A stretch of 42,571 nucleotides of DNA from Scatosoma sp045576335. GTDB taxonomy: Bacteria > Bacillota > Clostridia > Christensenellales > Borkfalkiaceae. Of the stretch, positions 14,110 to 22,829 are shown one piece after another. The position numbers and the translations under genes were made by a program. Position 1 is the first letter of the stretch. Each line of letters opens with the position of its first letter. The stretch is from contig JAZNGH010000005.1 in the NCBI GenBank assembly GCA_045576335.1, positions 1 to 42,571 of the forward strand, in the 5' to 3' direction. The notes under the pieces were generated by a model. That model was not told where the DNA came from. It saw nothing but the letters and a program-made list of their open reading frames with translations, and searched no databases.

Positions 14110-17100
14110 TTAACCTGCATTGATGATACCAACGATACCTTCCATATAACCAAAGCCTAACGCGGTCATATCTTTTGCAAATTTCACGTAGTCGTTTATA
14201 GGCGAGCCGGCGTTCGCGGGATCGGTTTGCGCCTTCACCAAATCAAACATAGCCATATTCACGTCTACCGAGCCGTGACCAATGTCGTCGGTTACCCATT
14301 CGGAATTATCCCCAGGGCTCTTCATAAGCAATATGAAGTTCACGTATTGGTCGGTCGGATTATCCGTACCGTTCTTAATAATCGTTCTCTTTGCACCGCT
14401 ATACTGGGAAACCACACCTTCTACTTCGGTTTTCAGTGTAGGAACAATCGCGGATACGTTGTATACGTCAAACCAAGTTTCCGTACCGAGTACCCAGTTC
14501 TCTACCTTCGTACCGTTAAGCATATCCAACGCACAATTAACGGGCGTCGCGCTTGCAAGCGAGTCGAAATGGATAGCCGCACCGCTCGAAGCACCTACAA
14601 ACGAACTGTCAAGCGTAACCTTACCAAAGCCCCACGTATACACGTTGTTTGCCCAGCTGTTTTCGAAAATACAGTCTTTTGCGTATACGCTGGACGCGTG
14701 CAACGAATTCGTTTCGTTATTCGTCGTTTTCTTCGGATTAACCCCGTAAATCGCCACACCGAACAGACATCTTCTCGCCGTTACGTTATCCATATAAAGG
14801 TTACCGCTTCTCACCGAAACACCGATAAACGAGCCGCTCATAATCAACGCTTTTTTGTCGTTAATAGTGTAATCGCTTTCCGTGTTCGTCGCTTTATTGA
14901 AGTTACCGATAATATTAAGATTCTCCATCGTAAGCTTATCGCTTATATCGCTATCGTCTTTACCAAACTTAAAGAGCGCGAACTGCACGTTATGCAAAAC
15001 GTTACCGTTTTGACATACGTTAAAGCCTCTGTCACCGTCACGGTTATCCACAAGCGGAATATTACCGCCGTTTACCGTGAAGTAGTTACCGTTGATTGCC
15101 AAGTTACCCGACACACGGTCGTAAACACCCGCGCCGCCATCAGGGTTTATAGGTGAAGTAAATTCTTCCGTAACGGTATAGCTATCGTTACCGTTGGTTT
15201 TGAAGCCAACACCCGTCGTATTCGTACGCTCTGCAATCAACACCGCGTTGATATTGCGAAGCACGTTGATTGTGCTTACGTTAGAATCCTCGTACGCCAA
15301 GCGGAGCTGTTCGCTATCGTACACGTTCACGCCGCTATTTACGACAAACGTAAACGAAAGGGTCTGCCCGCTGAAAATCGCATATCTGGGCGCAAGCGTT
15401 ACGGTAAGCGTCGTTCCGTCTGCCACAGTGCTTCCAAACGTAATCGCGTTACCGTCCGTCGTATAATCGGTCACGAGCGTATCACCCGCTTTAACGGTGA
15501 TTTGCACGTTCGCTTCGCTAAGCGAAAGCGTATCGCCTGCCGCGTTCTTGGTGATTACGACGTCGGGGATAAAGTTCGTTCTACCCACCGTCATTGTCGA
15601 ATTCTTTTCGTCGTTGTCCCAAACGCTCGCGTCGCGATGAATCCAAGCATTGCTGTAATCCGCGCCCGCATTGAAGGTGTAAACCTTTTCAACGATCTTA
15701 ATTTTCATTGTACCCGTCTTGCCGCCCTGTACGTAATCGAGCGTAAATTCACCGGGTGCAAGCGCAACCAATTTGCCCTTGCCGTTTTCGTTGGAAACGA
15801 TAGCGTAGTCGTTCTCTACCACGGTAAACGTCGTACCCGAGAAATTATAGGTATGCCCTACGAGATATACGTACGTCCAAGCCGCATTTTCGTCCGCTCT
15901 TTCTTGGAAATTATCGCCGTTATCACGGAAATTCGGGTCGCTTCCGTTGTCCTTCACCGTCCAGAATTCGTAAACGGTGGTATTGCTTGCCACCTCGTAA
16001 TAGGTCAAAAGGTCAACCTTGTTTCCCTTACCGTCTTTTTCCGTAAACCAACCGACGAACGTATAGTTATCGTGCGTAGGCTCGCTGATTGCAGGCACTT
16101 TTCCGTATTCTACGGTGTATTCGGTCGCCGTCGTCTTATCTCTTTCGTAAACGTAAATCGTATACGTATTCACCGTAAACCACGCGTAAAGGTCGATATC
16201 CGTCGTAATTTCGCTGTTGAAATCAAACAAATTATTTTCCGACGGCGCGGTCTGGCTCGTACTCCAACCCTTAAAGGTATAACCCGTCTTTTCAGGTACG
16301 GCAGGTGCACTCACGGTAAAGCCGTTCAATACGCTCGTTTCACTCCAAAGCCCGTTTTCGCCGTAGAATTGAACGCTCTTTCTATCCTCGTTCCAATTCG
16401 CGATAAGCGTGATATCGTGTGCAAAGCTATATACGTCCGCCGTAAATTCTACACCGTTCATAGTGTAGCCCGCAAAGGTATACCCCTTCTTCGTAGGCTG
16501 CTTCAAACCGATTGCCTGACCGTAGGTCACTTCGACGGTCACGACGTCGTTCGTCGCCGTTTGTCCCTCGTAAACACCCTCGCCCAACGTGATTGCGATT
16601 TCGTAGGTATTCGCGGTATATTTCGCGTAAAGCTTGATATCCTCGGTCATTTCACCCGTAGCGTCGAACGCCGCAGTAAACTCTTTATCGCTATACCATA
16701 CGGTATCCGCCGTATAACCCGTCTTAACGGGAGCAGCGGGAAGCGTTATCGTGCTGATATCCGTACCGCCCTGTTTTTCAATACGGAGCGCGGACAGCTC
16801 GGTGTTGCCGTCGTAGAAATATACGTTGTGGTAAACGCTATCCCATTGTGCGGTAACGGTGATATCCTTCGCCCAAGTATACGCACCCGTAAGCGCGAAA
16901 TCGTTGCCGTCCTTATCCTTAAAGCCCTTGAACTCATAACCCTCGCCTCTGTCGGGTGCAACGAGCGTATAGTTTTCGCCGTATTTCACGGTCGGGTTCT
17001 GATAGCCGTCCTGTGCGCCGTTTACAATAATCGTAAACGTTTTCGCTTCGTATTCAACGTAATACGTCGTTTCCGCCGTAATCGTCGCCGTAGCCAAATC

Positions 17101-18189
17101 TACGGGCGTTTGCTTATCCGAAGCGTACACCGCTTTAAGCTGATAACCCACGCTTGCAGCAGGCGCGCTCACCTTGTTGCCGTGTACGATATCCGTCAAA
17201 GTAGTATTCTCGCTATCGTCCATATTCTTGAACGTTACGGAATATTTATTGATGGTCCAGTTCGCTTTAACGACGATACTGCTTGCGTGCGCGTACACAC
17301 CCGTCTTATCAAAGCTTGCGCCGTCAAGCGTATACCCCGTAAAGGTGTACCCCGTTTTCGTAGGCGTGGGAAGCTCGTAAGAACTTGCGTACGTTACCCC
17401 TACCGCATTGCTCACGCCCGCGTCCAAAGCCCCGCCGTCAAGCGTAATCGTCACCGTGTACGCGTTCGGCGTATATGCCGCCCAAAGCGTCACGTTGTCC
17501 GTGATAGGCTGGGTTTTGTCGAACTTGGTTGCGTCCGTTTGCGTTTCGTCGCTCGTGTACCAATCTACGAAGGTATAGCCCGTGCGTACGGGAGGTCTGG
17601 GCGAATAGGTCTTGCCGTATTCCACCTCTGCCGTTTCAGACGCATTAGAGAAGCCGTCTTTGAGCGTAACCGTATACTTATTGATGGTATAGTTCGCGTT
17701 AATACGGATAGACGCGTTCCCAGGGAACGTACCCGACGAGGGAAATTCTTTTTCCTCGCCCGTTTCCCCGTCTATATACGTATACCCCGTAAAGGTATAC
17801 CCCGTTTTCACCGCGTCGGGAACGACGTACGCTTCCCCGGGCGTAACCGCGATCGGGTTAATCTTTTCCCCGCCGTTCACGTTTACGCTGATGTACAGCG
17901 TAGACTTGTTAAACTTTGCGTACAGCGTCATACCGTACGTAATTTTACCCTCTGCATAAGGCTGCGTTAAGGCTTCGTCCGTATACCACCCCACGAAAAC
18001 ATGACCGTCTTTGGTCGGGTCTTTGGGCAAAGCCATGTCGGCATTCAGTTCGTACGATTGTTCACGGTATACCTCGCCGTCGACCATATAGCTTACCTTC
18101 ACCTCATTAGAAGCACAGCCGACGAACAAGCAGCCCGCAAACAACGCCGAGCATACTGCCAGTAAGACTTTTCTTATCTCCTTTTTCAT
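14110..18189 (-). CDS. Large surface lipoprotein with ten InlB-type repeats and a beta-helix-like C-terminus
   Basis: This is a 1359-residue exported protein. The N-terminus is a lipoprotein signal peptide ending in LFVGC (Cys25; a second lipobox-like LFAGC ends at Cys20). Residues about 30-745 hold ten InlB_B (Listeria-Bacteroides) beta-grasp repeats of about 70 residues, each with a GYTFxGW/Y core and a closing YAKF/ANW-type strand; two subtypes largely alternate. A linker and Ig-like part follow, then from about residue 990 an Asn/Gly-rich stretch (LAINGNYFTVNGGN, LTMENLNIIG, LYMDNVTARRC, VTLDSSFVG) that looks like a right-handed parallel beta-helix. No LPxTG or transmembrane tail is present. 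It is the last gene of the ABC-export operon. The ligand is unknown; adhesion or glycan binding is an inference. Confidence 0.92.
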   Translation of the reverse strand: MKKEIRKVLLAVCSALFAGCLFVGCASNEVKVSYMVDGEVYREQSYELNADMALPKDPTKDGHVFVGWYTDEALTQPYAEGKITYGMTLYAKFNKSTLYISVNVNGGEKINPIAVTPGEAYVVPDAVKTGYTFTGYTYIDGETGEEKEFPSSGTFPGNASIRINANYTINKYTVTLKDGFSNASETAEVEYGKTYSPRPPVRTGYTFVDWYTSDETQTDATKFDKTQPITDNVTLWAAYTPNAYTVTITLDGGALDAGVSNAVGVTYASSYELPTPTKTGYTFTGYTLDGASFDKTGVYAHASSIVVKANWTINKYSVTFKNMDDSENTTLTDIVHGNKVSAPAASVGYQLKAVYASDKQTPVDLATATITAETTYYVEYEAKTFTIIVNGAQDGYQNPTVKYGENYTLVAPDRGEGYEFKGFKDKDGNDFALTGAYTWAKDITVTAQWDSVYHNVYFYDGNTELSALRIEKQGGTDISTITLPAAPVKTGYTADTVWYSDKEFTAAFDATGEMTEDIKLYAKYTANTYEIAITLGEGVYEGQTATNDVVTVEVTYGQAIGLKQPTKKGYTFAGYTMNGVEFTADVYSFAHDITLIANWNEDRKSVQFYGENGLWSETSVLNGFTVSAPAVPEKTGYTFKGWSTSQTAPSENNLFDFNSEITTDIDLYAWFTVNTYTIYVYERDKTTATEYTVEYGKVPAISEPTHDNYTFVGWFTEKDGKGNKVDLLTYYEVASNTTVYEFWTVKDNGSDPNFRDNGDNFQERADENAAWTYVYLVGHTYNFSGTTFTVVENDYAIVSNENGKGKLVALAPGEFTLDYVQGGKTGTMKIKIVEKVYTFNAGADYSNAWIHRDASVWDNDEKNSTMTVGRTNFIPDVVITKNAAGDTLSLSEANVQITVKAGDTLVTDYTTDGNAITFGSTVADGTTLTVTLAPRYAIFSGQTLSFTFVVNSGVNVYDSEQLRLAYEDSNVSTINVLRNINAVLIAERTNTTGVGFKTNGNDSYTVTEEFTSPINPDGGAGVYDRVSGNLAINGNYFTVNGGNIPLVDNRDGDRGFNVCQNGNVLHNVQFALFKFGKDDSDISDKLTMENLNIIGNFNKATNTESDYTINDKKALIMSGSFIGVSVRSGNLYMDNVTARRCLFGVAIYGVNPKKTTNNETNSLHASSVYAKDCIFENSWANNVYTWGFGKVTLDSSFVGASSGAAIHFDSLASATPVNCALDMLNGTKVENWVLGTETWFDVYNVSAIVPTLKTEVEGVVSQYSGAKRTIIKNGTDNPTDQYVNFILLMKSPGDNSEWVTDDIGHGSVDVNMAMFDLVKAQTDPANAGSPINDYVKFAKDMTALGFGYMEGIVGIINAG

Positions 18190-18218
18190 AAGAAAATCCT
18201 CCTTTTTTAATATAATAT

Positions 18219-18641
18219 CTATGTTATTTCAACGTCACTCTCAGTATCCCGTACGGGAATGAGTGTGATGCTGTCGTTTTTACCGCTTCCGTCCAACACG
18301 CGAATGGTGATTACCACGTCCGTTTCTTCCAAAAAGGTAACGATGCCCGTTTGGTCGATAATAACGCTTTCAGGTTTGGAGGAAAGGAATTCCACTTCCT
18401 TGTTCGTGGTGTTTTTGGCAACGATTTGCCAATACAGCCGATAGCTCAGCTGTGTATCCGAAAGCTCCACCTCCAAGCCCACGTTATCCTCTATTTTCAC
18501 GCCCGCCTCGTCCACGAAATAGATATCCTCGCAAAGCACGTCCTTTCGCGCGTCCTCAATCGCCTTTCCGAAAAAGCTGACGATCAACACCGCAAGGATA
18601 CATTCAAGCAAAACGGCTAATATAACCAATTTTTTATTCAT
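18219..18641 (-). CDS. Small membrane-anchored protein with Ig-like extracellular part
   Basis: This is a 140-residue protein with one N-terminal hydrophobic segment (residues about 4-25) and a soluble part outside the cell. The part from about residue 60 (YWQIVAKNTTNKEVEFLSSKPE, IDQTGIVTFLEETDVVITI in two pieces) resembles a bacterial Ig-like BIG_2 domain. No family can be named with certainty. It lies between the ABC permease (five bases away) and the InlB-repeat lipoprotein (29 bases away) and is probably an accessory subunit of that system. Confidence 0.75.
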   Translation of the reverse strand: MNKKLVILAVLLECILAVLIVSFFGKAIEDARKDVLCEDIYFVDEAGVKIEDNVGLEVELSDTQLSYRLYWQIVAKNTTNKEVEFLSSKPESVIIDQTGIVTFLEETDVVITIRVLDGSGKNDSITLIPVRDTESDVEIT

Positions 18642-18646
18642 AAGTA

Positions 18647-20290
18647 TTATCCTTGAATATCGTTAAAGTATACTTTAATATTGCTGTTCAACAAATACAG
18701 CCTTGCCAACAAGAAGATAAACGCAAGACCGAGCAAACGCACCCAGCCGAACACGTATTGATCGACCAAACACAAAAGCCCCACGACCCCCGCAAGCGTT
18801 GCCACGACGAAACTAATTCCAATCGCCTTTGCTACGTTCACGTTATCCACTACGCCGTCGCCCTTGGTTGCGTAATCGGTAATTCTGGGATTGCGCAAGT
18901 CAAATTCAAAGCTCCACGCAATCTGTCCAACGCTGATGAGCAAAATCGTCAGCATTGTGAAAACGATATCAACGAGCTGTAATCTCGTCGTAATTAACAG
19001 CATAATCGCCGTAACGACAAGCGACAGCAGATTGACAAGCCCTGTCACGGCAATCTTCGCCCAACAAATGGCGGAGGTATCCGACGGCGCGGTTTTCAGC
19101 ACCGCAAATTCATTCCCCTCCGAGCTTAACGAAGCCGCGGTATTCGCGTTATGCGAGCCTAACAGGGACAACGTAATCATTACGTTGAATGCAATCGTCA
19201 TATAATCGCCCAGCGTGCTGGTATTGATTGCCGACAAAACGAAATTGAAAACGTAGGTGATAACGGGGAAGATAAACACGACGGTAATCAGCGAAGTCAC
19301 CGATTGAAAGCTACGGAGCATAATCCGCAATTCCTTACGCAAGAAGGTAAAGAATAAGCTGCCGTGTTTGAGCTTGCCATGGTAATGCTTTTTCTGACTG
19401 CTGTTCTCCGCCGTAGAGCTTGCCGCCTTGAAATAAAAGGGCATAGCCACGAGGAAGCACAGCGCGCCAAAGCCCGCCAAAATCACGATTGACAGGGGCA
19501 AATACAGCCATACCATTTGTCCAAAAAGCGCGTCGCCGATAAAATTATAGAACAATGCGAATTGATTGATAGCGACGAACGCCGCTTTCACCGCCTCCAC
19601 GAATTTTCCGTAAATTGCCACCAAACGAATGGGCACGGGTACTTGGGAAAGCACCGAATATATCCCGATAAACGCCGCAATGATGACTGCAATCAAGAGA
19701 ACGGCGTAAATCCATACGTGCGTTTGCAAAAATCTCTTTATGTACAGTACGGGAATGGAGAGCGTCGCGCCGATAAACACGGGCAAAAGACACAGTGCAA
19801 TCCAAAACAGAGGCAATTGTAACCAGTACTCGATCCCTACGCCCGCGTTCAAGCCAAATCCGATTAACAGCGGCAGCAGGAAGTAACAATTTTTCTTAAA
19901 TTCCTCCAACGCAAACACGACGATTTTGCTCACAAAAATCTCCGTATAATTGCAGGGAAAGGCGAGCAGCATCGTATTTTCCTTGCTCGCAAACAGCACG
20001 AGCATCATACCGCTCAAACAGGATATCACGCTGATTACTTGCGTAATGAACAGAATGGTGACGAGCATATCCCGCGACGGCGTAAGTTGGAACGTGGTGT
20101 TCAACAGCATAAACAGGACGAACAGCGCGACGGTCACGAGTGCGACGCCGAGCAAGCGCAAGCCCACGGACGCAATCAATTTTTTACGGTTGCCCGTTTT
20201 GAGCGCACGCACCTCGTCGCCTATCTGCATAAGCGTCAAATATTTTACACGTCTTAACGCCGTGTTTTTTTGGTTCTCTGCTTTCGTCAT
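18647..20290 (-). CDS. ABC transporter permease (ABC-2-like exporter)
   Basis: This is a 547-residue polytopic membrane protein with about 12 hydrophobic segments and no ATPase motif. Two halves can be seen, split by a hydrophilic stretch near residues 300-320 (AENSSQKKHYHGKLKHG) that is followed by an amphipathic KELRIMLRS segment typical of ABC-2-type permeases. It starts three bases after the stop of the fused ATPase gene, so coupling is likely, and is its obvious membrane partner. The substrate is unknown; export of, or communication with, the surface proteins encoded downstream is one possibility, a lipid or drug substrate another. Confidence 0.82.
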   Translation of the reverse strand: MTKAENQKNTALRRVKYLTLMQIGDEVRALKTGNRKKLIASVGLRLLGVALVTVALFVLFMLLNTTFQLTPSRDMLVTILFITQVISVISCLSGMMLVLFASKENTMLLAFPCNYTEIFVSKIVVFALEEFKKNCYFLLPLLIGFGLNAGVGIEYWLQLPLFWIALCLLPVFIGATLSIPVLYIKRFLQTHVWIYAVLLIAVIIAAFIGIYSVLSQVPVPIRLVAIYGKFVEAVKAAFVAINQFALFYNFIGDALFGQMVWLYLPLSIVILAGFGALCFLVAMPFYFKAASSTAENSSQKKHYHGKLKHGSLFFTFLRKELRIMLRSFQSVTSLITVVFIFPVITYVFNFVLSAINTSTLGDYMTIAFNVMITLSLLGSHNANTAASLSSEGNEFAVLKTAPSDTSAICWAKIAVTGLVNLLSLVVTAIMLLITTRLQLVDIVFTMLTILLISVGQIAWSFEFDLRNPRITDYATKGDGVVDNVNVAKAIGISFVVATLAGVVGLLCLVDQYVFGWVRLLGLAFIFLLARLYLLNSNIKVYFNDIQG

Positions 20291-20293
20291 TTT

Positions 20294-22519
20294 TTATAAA
20301 GCCCCGTCCTGTCCTTCTCCCGATTTTTTCTGTGCGTATTGCAGATACAGCTGCTCCAAGGAAACGCCCTCTGCTTTCAGCTCCTCCATCGTACTAATAC
20401 GGCGGAGCTTCCCTCCGCTTATGATGGCGATACGGTCGCAAATCTTTTCCACAACCTCGATAACGTGGCTGGAAAAGAACACGATATTGCCCGCGTCCGC
20501 GTGCTGGCGCATACATTCCTTGATTTGATAGGAGCTGGTAGGGTCAAGCCCCGTCAAGGGTTCGTCCAAAACCCAAACCTTGGGGTTGTGAATGAGCGCG
20601 GCAATGACCATCGTCTTTTGCTTCATACCGTGCGAATAGCTCTTAATTTCGTTGTCAATGGCGTGTTCCAACTCAAACATCTTCACGTATTTTTCGATAC
20701 GCTCGTTTTTGTCCTTTTCACTTACCATATACAAATCGGCAACGTAGCTTACGTACTCTCTGCCCGTAAGCTTTTCGTACAACGCGTGATTGTCGGATAC
20801 GTAACCGATACGAAGCTTTGCTTCGAGCGGCTGACGGGCGATATCGTAGCCCTCGATTTCAATCGTTCCTTCCGTAATCGATTGAATACCTACGAGGCTT
20901 TTAATCGTCGTCGATTTCCCCGCGCCGTTGTGCCCGATAAAGCCGAACACCTCGCCGTCGTGAATTTCCAAGCTCAAATCGTCCACGGACTTCTTATCCG
21001 AGCCGGAATACGTTTTCGAAAAATTACTGATTTTAACCATATTTGCTCCTTCGGGTCGTAAGGGAGAATTAAGCGGTCTGCCGTCCAACTCTTTAAGAAG
21101 GTTTAATCTATCCACTCTCTGCATTTTCTTGCGCTTTGCAAGCAATCTGTGCGAGTCCGAAATATTGAATATCATCATATAGAAGCCCCATATCACGAAC
21201 GTCAGCAAAATGAACACCGCGTATATGGCGAACACGAACAGCGGGTACGCCGTTACGGGCGCACCAAATAAGGTATACTCCCATACGAAATCGTATTTTA
21301 AGGGAATTGCAAACGCAAATTTATCAATGAAGAAATCGCTGTATAAGAAGAAATAATCGGCGTTATATTTCCCCTCGAATATCGGACTGTTGAGATAGGA
21401 ATTGAGGAAAAATACACAAACCACGTATATCGTAAACACGATTAACGACGAACTCATAAGCTTTAAGCTGGGACGCTTGAATACGCCGAGCGCAACGCCG
21501 AGCAGAGGCAGGAAAAACGCGTAATAGTGGTTATACCAATACACTACGTTTTTCATCAAGACGAAGTGGTCGGACGAGCTCGACAAAATAATCGCACAAA
21601 TCGCGCCCAAAACGTTGATAAAATAAGTAAAGTAGTAGATGCTCTTGACCTTGAACGCATACGCGAAAAACATTAGCATAATCGCGGTGTTGCAAAGGTG
21701 CAAGGGCAAAATCGCCGAACCCGTACGGTGGGGTTGGAACGCAAAGTACTGTATAAATCCGCTCAACGCCAACAATACGAGTAAAAAATGCTTTTCCTCG
21801 TCGCTCTTACGGCGGTTAAAGAAATAAATCGCCACGGGCACGATAAAGCAGCCGTAAATGAGCAAACGGTGGGTCAGCGTAAAATCTTGTGCTTCCTGCC
21901 CGACCGCGCCGAATAAAAGCTGTAAAAAATATACGGGCATAAACGCGACGAGATATAAAAATGCGAATAAGCACGCCTTTGCAATACGTTTGCCAATGCC
22001 CGCAAAATCCTTCTTTGCAACCGTTTCCAGACAAATACTGCCGCAAATCAAGCCCGACAGCAGCAATATCCCCTCGTGTAAAAACGTTCTAAAATGCAGC
22101 ATATCCGCCGCGCCGAGTATGGAAACGACCACAGGACGAAGCGCGACGATATTTACAAGCACGATTATAGAACCGATAAACGCGCAAAAATCCCGCGCCA
22201 CCTGCTTTTTGAAGAAGGGCGTGAGAATACAGACGGCAACCGTCAGCGTCGTCAACCATTCAAGCACGGCAACGAGCACGTATCCCGCGGACGAAAAAAG
22301 ACCGCCCTCTAACCCAACTTGATTGCTGATTACTTCAAGTCCGAAAAGGTGCGGCAAGTATGCACAAAACAACAACGCCGCCAATCCCTGTAACAATAGA
22401 GTATGTAGATCACGTTGTTTTTTGAAAACGGTTATAGTTTTATTTTTAAGTACCTTTCCTGCAAAGAACACGCCAGTCGTGCCGCCAAGCAGGCAAAGCG
22501 ATAAAATTAATTCGTTCAT
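20294..22519 (-). CDS. YwaF-type membrane domain fused to an ABC transporter ATPase
   Basis: This 741-residue protein joins two modules. Residues 1 to about 460 are a polytopic membrane domain with about 12 hydrophobic segments; the ILPLHLCNTAIML segment resembles YwaF/TIGR02206-type membrane proteins of Firmicutes. Residues 494-741 are a complete ABC ATPase: Walker A GHNGAGKST (from 529), signature YSHGMKQK, Walker B VWVLDEPLTGLDP and the His switch in FFSSHVIEV. The linker RPEGAN carries an internal ribosome binding site and ATG, so a free ATPase of 248 residues may also be made. The ATPase resembles ABC-2-type exporters. The upstream promoter holds a G9 tract. The fusion could be real or the result of a lost stop codon. 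Confidence 0.88.
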   Translation of the reverse strand: MNELILSLCLLGGTTGVFFAGKVLKNKTITVFKKQRDLHTLLLQGLAALLFCAYLPHLFGLEVISNQVGLEGGLFSSAGYVLVAVLEWLTTLTVAVCILTPFFKKQVARDFCAFIGSIIVLVNIVALRPVVVSILGAADMLHFRTFLHEGILLLSGLICGSICLETVAKKDFAGIGKRIAKACLFAFLYLVAFMPVYFLQLLFGAVGQEAQDFTLTHRLLIYGCFIVPVAIYFFNRRKSDEEKHFLLVLLALSGFIQYFAFQPHRTGSAILPLHLCNTAIMLMFFAYAFKVKSIYYFTYFINVLGAICAIILSSSSDHFVLMKNVVYWYNHYYAFFLPLLGVALGVFKRPSLKLMSSSLIVFTIYVVCVFFLNSYLNSPIFEGKYNADYFFLYSDFFIDKFAFAIPLKYDFVWEYTLFGAPVTAYPLFVFAIYAVFILLTFVIWGFYMMIFNISDSHRLLAKRKKMQRVDRLNLLKELDGRPLNSPLRPEGANMVKISNFSKTYSGSDKKSVDDLSLEIHDGEVFGFIGHNGAGKSTTIKSLVGIQSITEGTIEIEGYDIARQPLEAKLRIGYVSDNHALYEKLTGREYVSYVADLYMVSEKDKNERIEKYVKMFELEHAIDNEIKSYSHGMKQKTMVIAALIHNPKVWVLDEPLTGLDPTSSYQIKECMRQHADAGNIVFFSSHVIEVVEKICDRIAIISGGKLRRISTMEELKAEGVSLEQLYLQYAQKKSGEGQDGAL
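21038..21052 (-). promoter_or_regulatory. Internal ribosome binding site and start codon inside the fusion gene
   Basis: On the minus strand GAAGGAG (21046-21052) lies five bases before an in-frame ATG (21038-21040) at the exact start of the ABC ATPase module. Translation from here would give a normal-length 248-residue ATPase. Confidence 0.6.
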
Positions 22520-22530
22520 CTTTACGTAAG

Positions 22531-22548
22531 GTCGGATTTCGCTCCGAC
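22531..22548 (-). promoter_or_regulatory. Hairpin next to the start of the fusion gene
   Basis: In the roughly 100-base leader, GTCGGA and TCCGAC form a six-base stem with a GCGAAA loop, ending 12 bases before the ATG. Only a weak ribosome binding site is visible, so the hairpin may affect translation. Confidence 0.4.
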
Positions 22549-22624
22549 GGCGGATATAAAAATTCGTTTTTTAATACACGATACCTCTTTCCCCCACACG
22601 AGGGAGAAACAAAACTGTACTCTC

Positions 22625-22653
22625 ATTTTATCACACCCCCCCCCTCTTGTCAA
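22625..22653 (-). promoter_or_regulatory. Promoter of the export/surface operon with a G9 tract in the spacer
   Basis: On the minus strand TTGACA (22648-22653), a 17-base spacer and TAAAAT (22625-22630). Nine consecutive G residues (22636-22644) occupy the middle of the spacer. Gain or loss of one G would change the spacing to 18 or 16 and so promoter strength. Confidence 0.8.
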
Positions 22654-22689
22654 GCGTTTGAAAGTATTTTATTTGTCACAGATATTTAT

Positions 22690-22730
22690 GATAAAAACGC
22701 AAAAAGGCGTTTTTGCCGCTTTTTTAGCGA
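22690..22730 (-). terminator. Terminator hairpins after the recombinase gene
   Basis: On the minus strand, hairpins CGCTAAAAAAGCG (22717-22729) and AAAACGC-CTTTTT-GCGTTTT (22694-22713) follow the recombinase end by about 100 bases; the second runs into T-rich sequence and fits a rho-independent terminator. The rest of 22,655-22,829 holds no gene that I can support. Confidence 0.6.
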
Positions 22731-22829
22731 AAAAACGCCCAAATATGCCCGTTTTTGCAAAAGCAACGGCAAAATTTGTAAAATTTTCTATACAATTTAA
22801 GGCTTTATATACGCCCAAAACGGGTAAAA

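Noticed and set aside
15502..17970. Long plus-strand open frame of 822 codons
   Set aside because: It is antisense to the InlB repeat region; the product is Arg/Val-rich with no family features and the frame is open only because of repeat composition.
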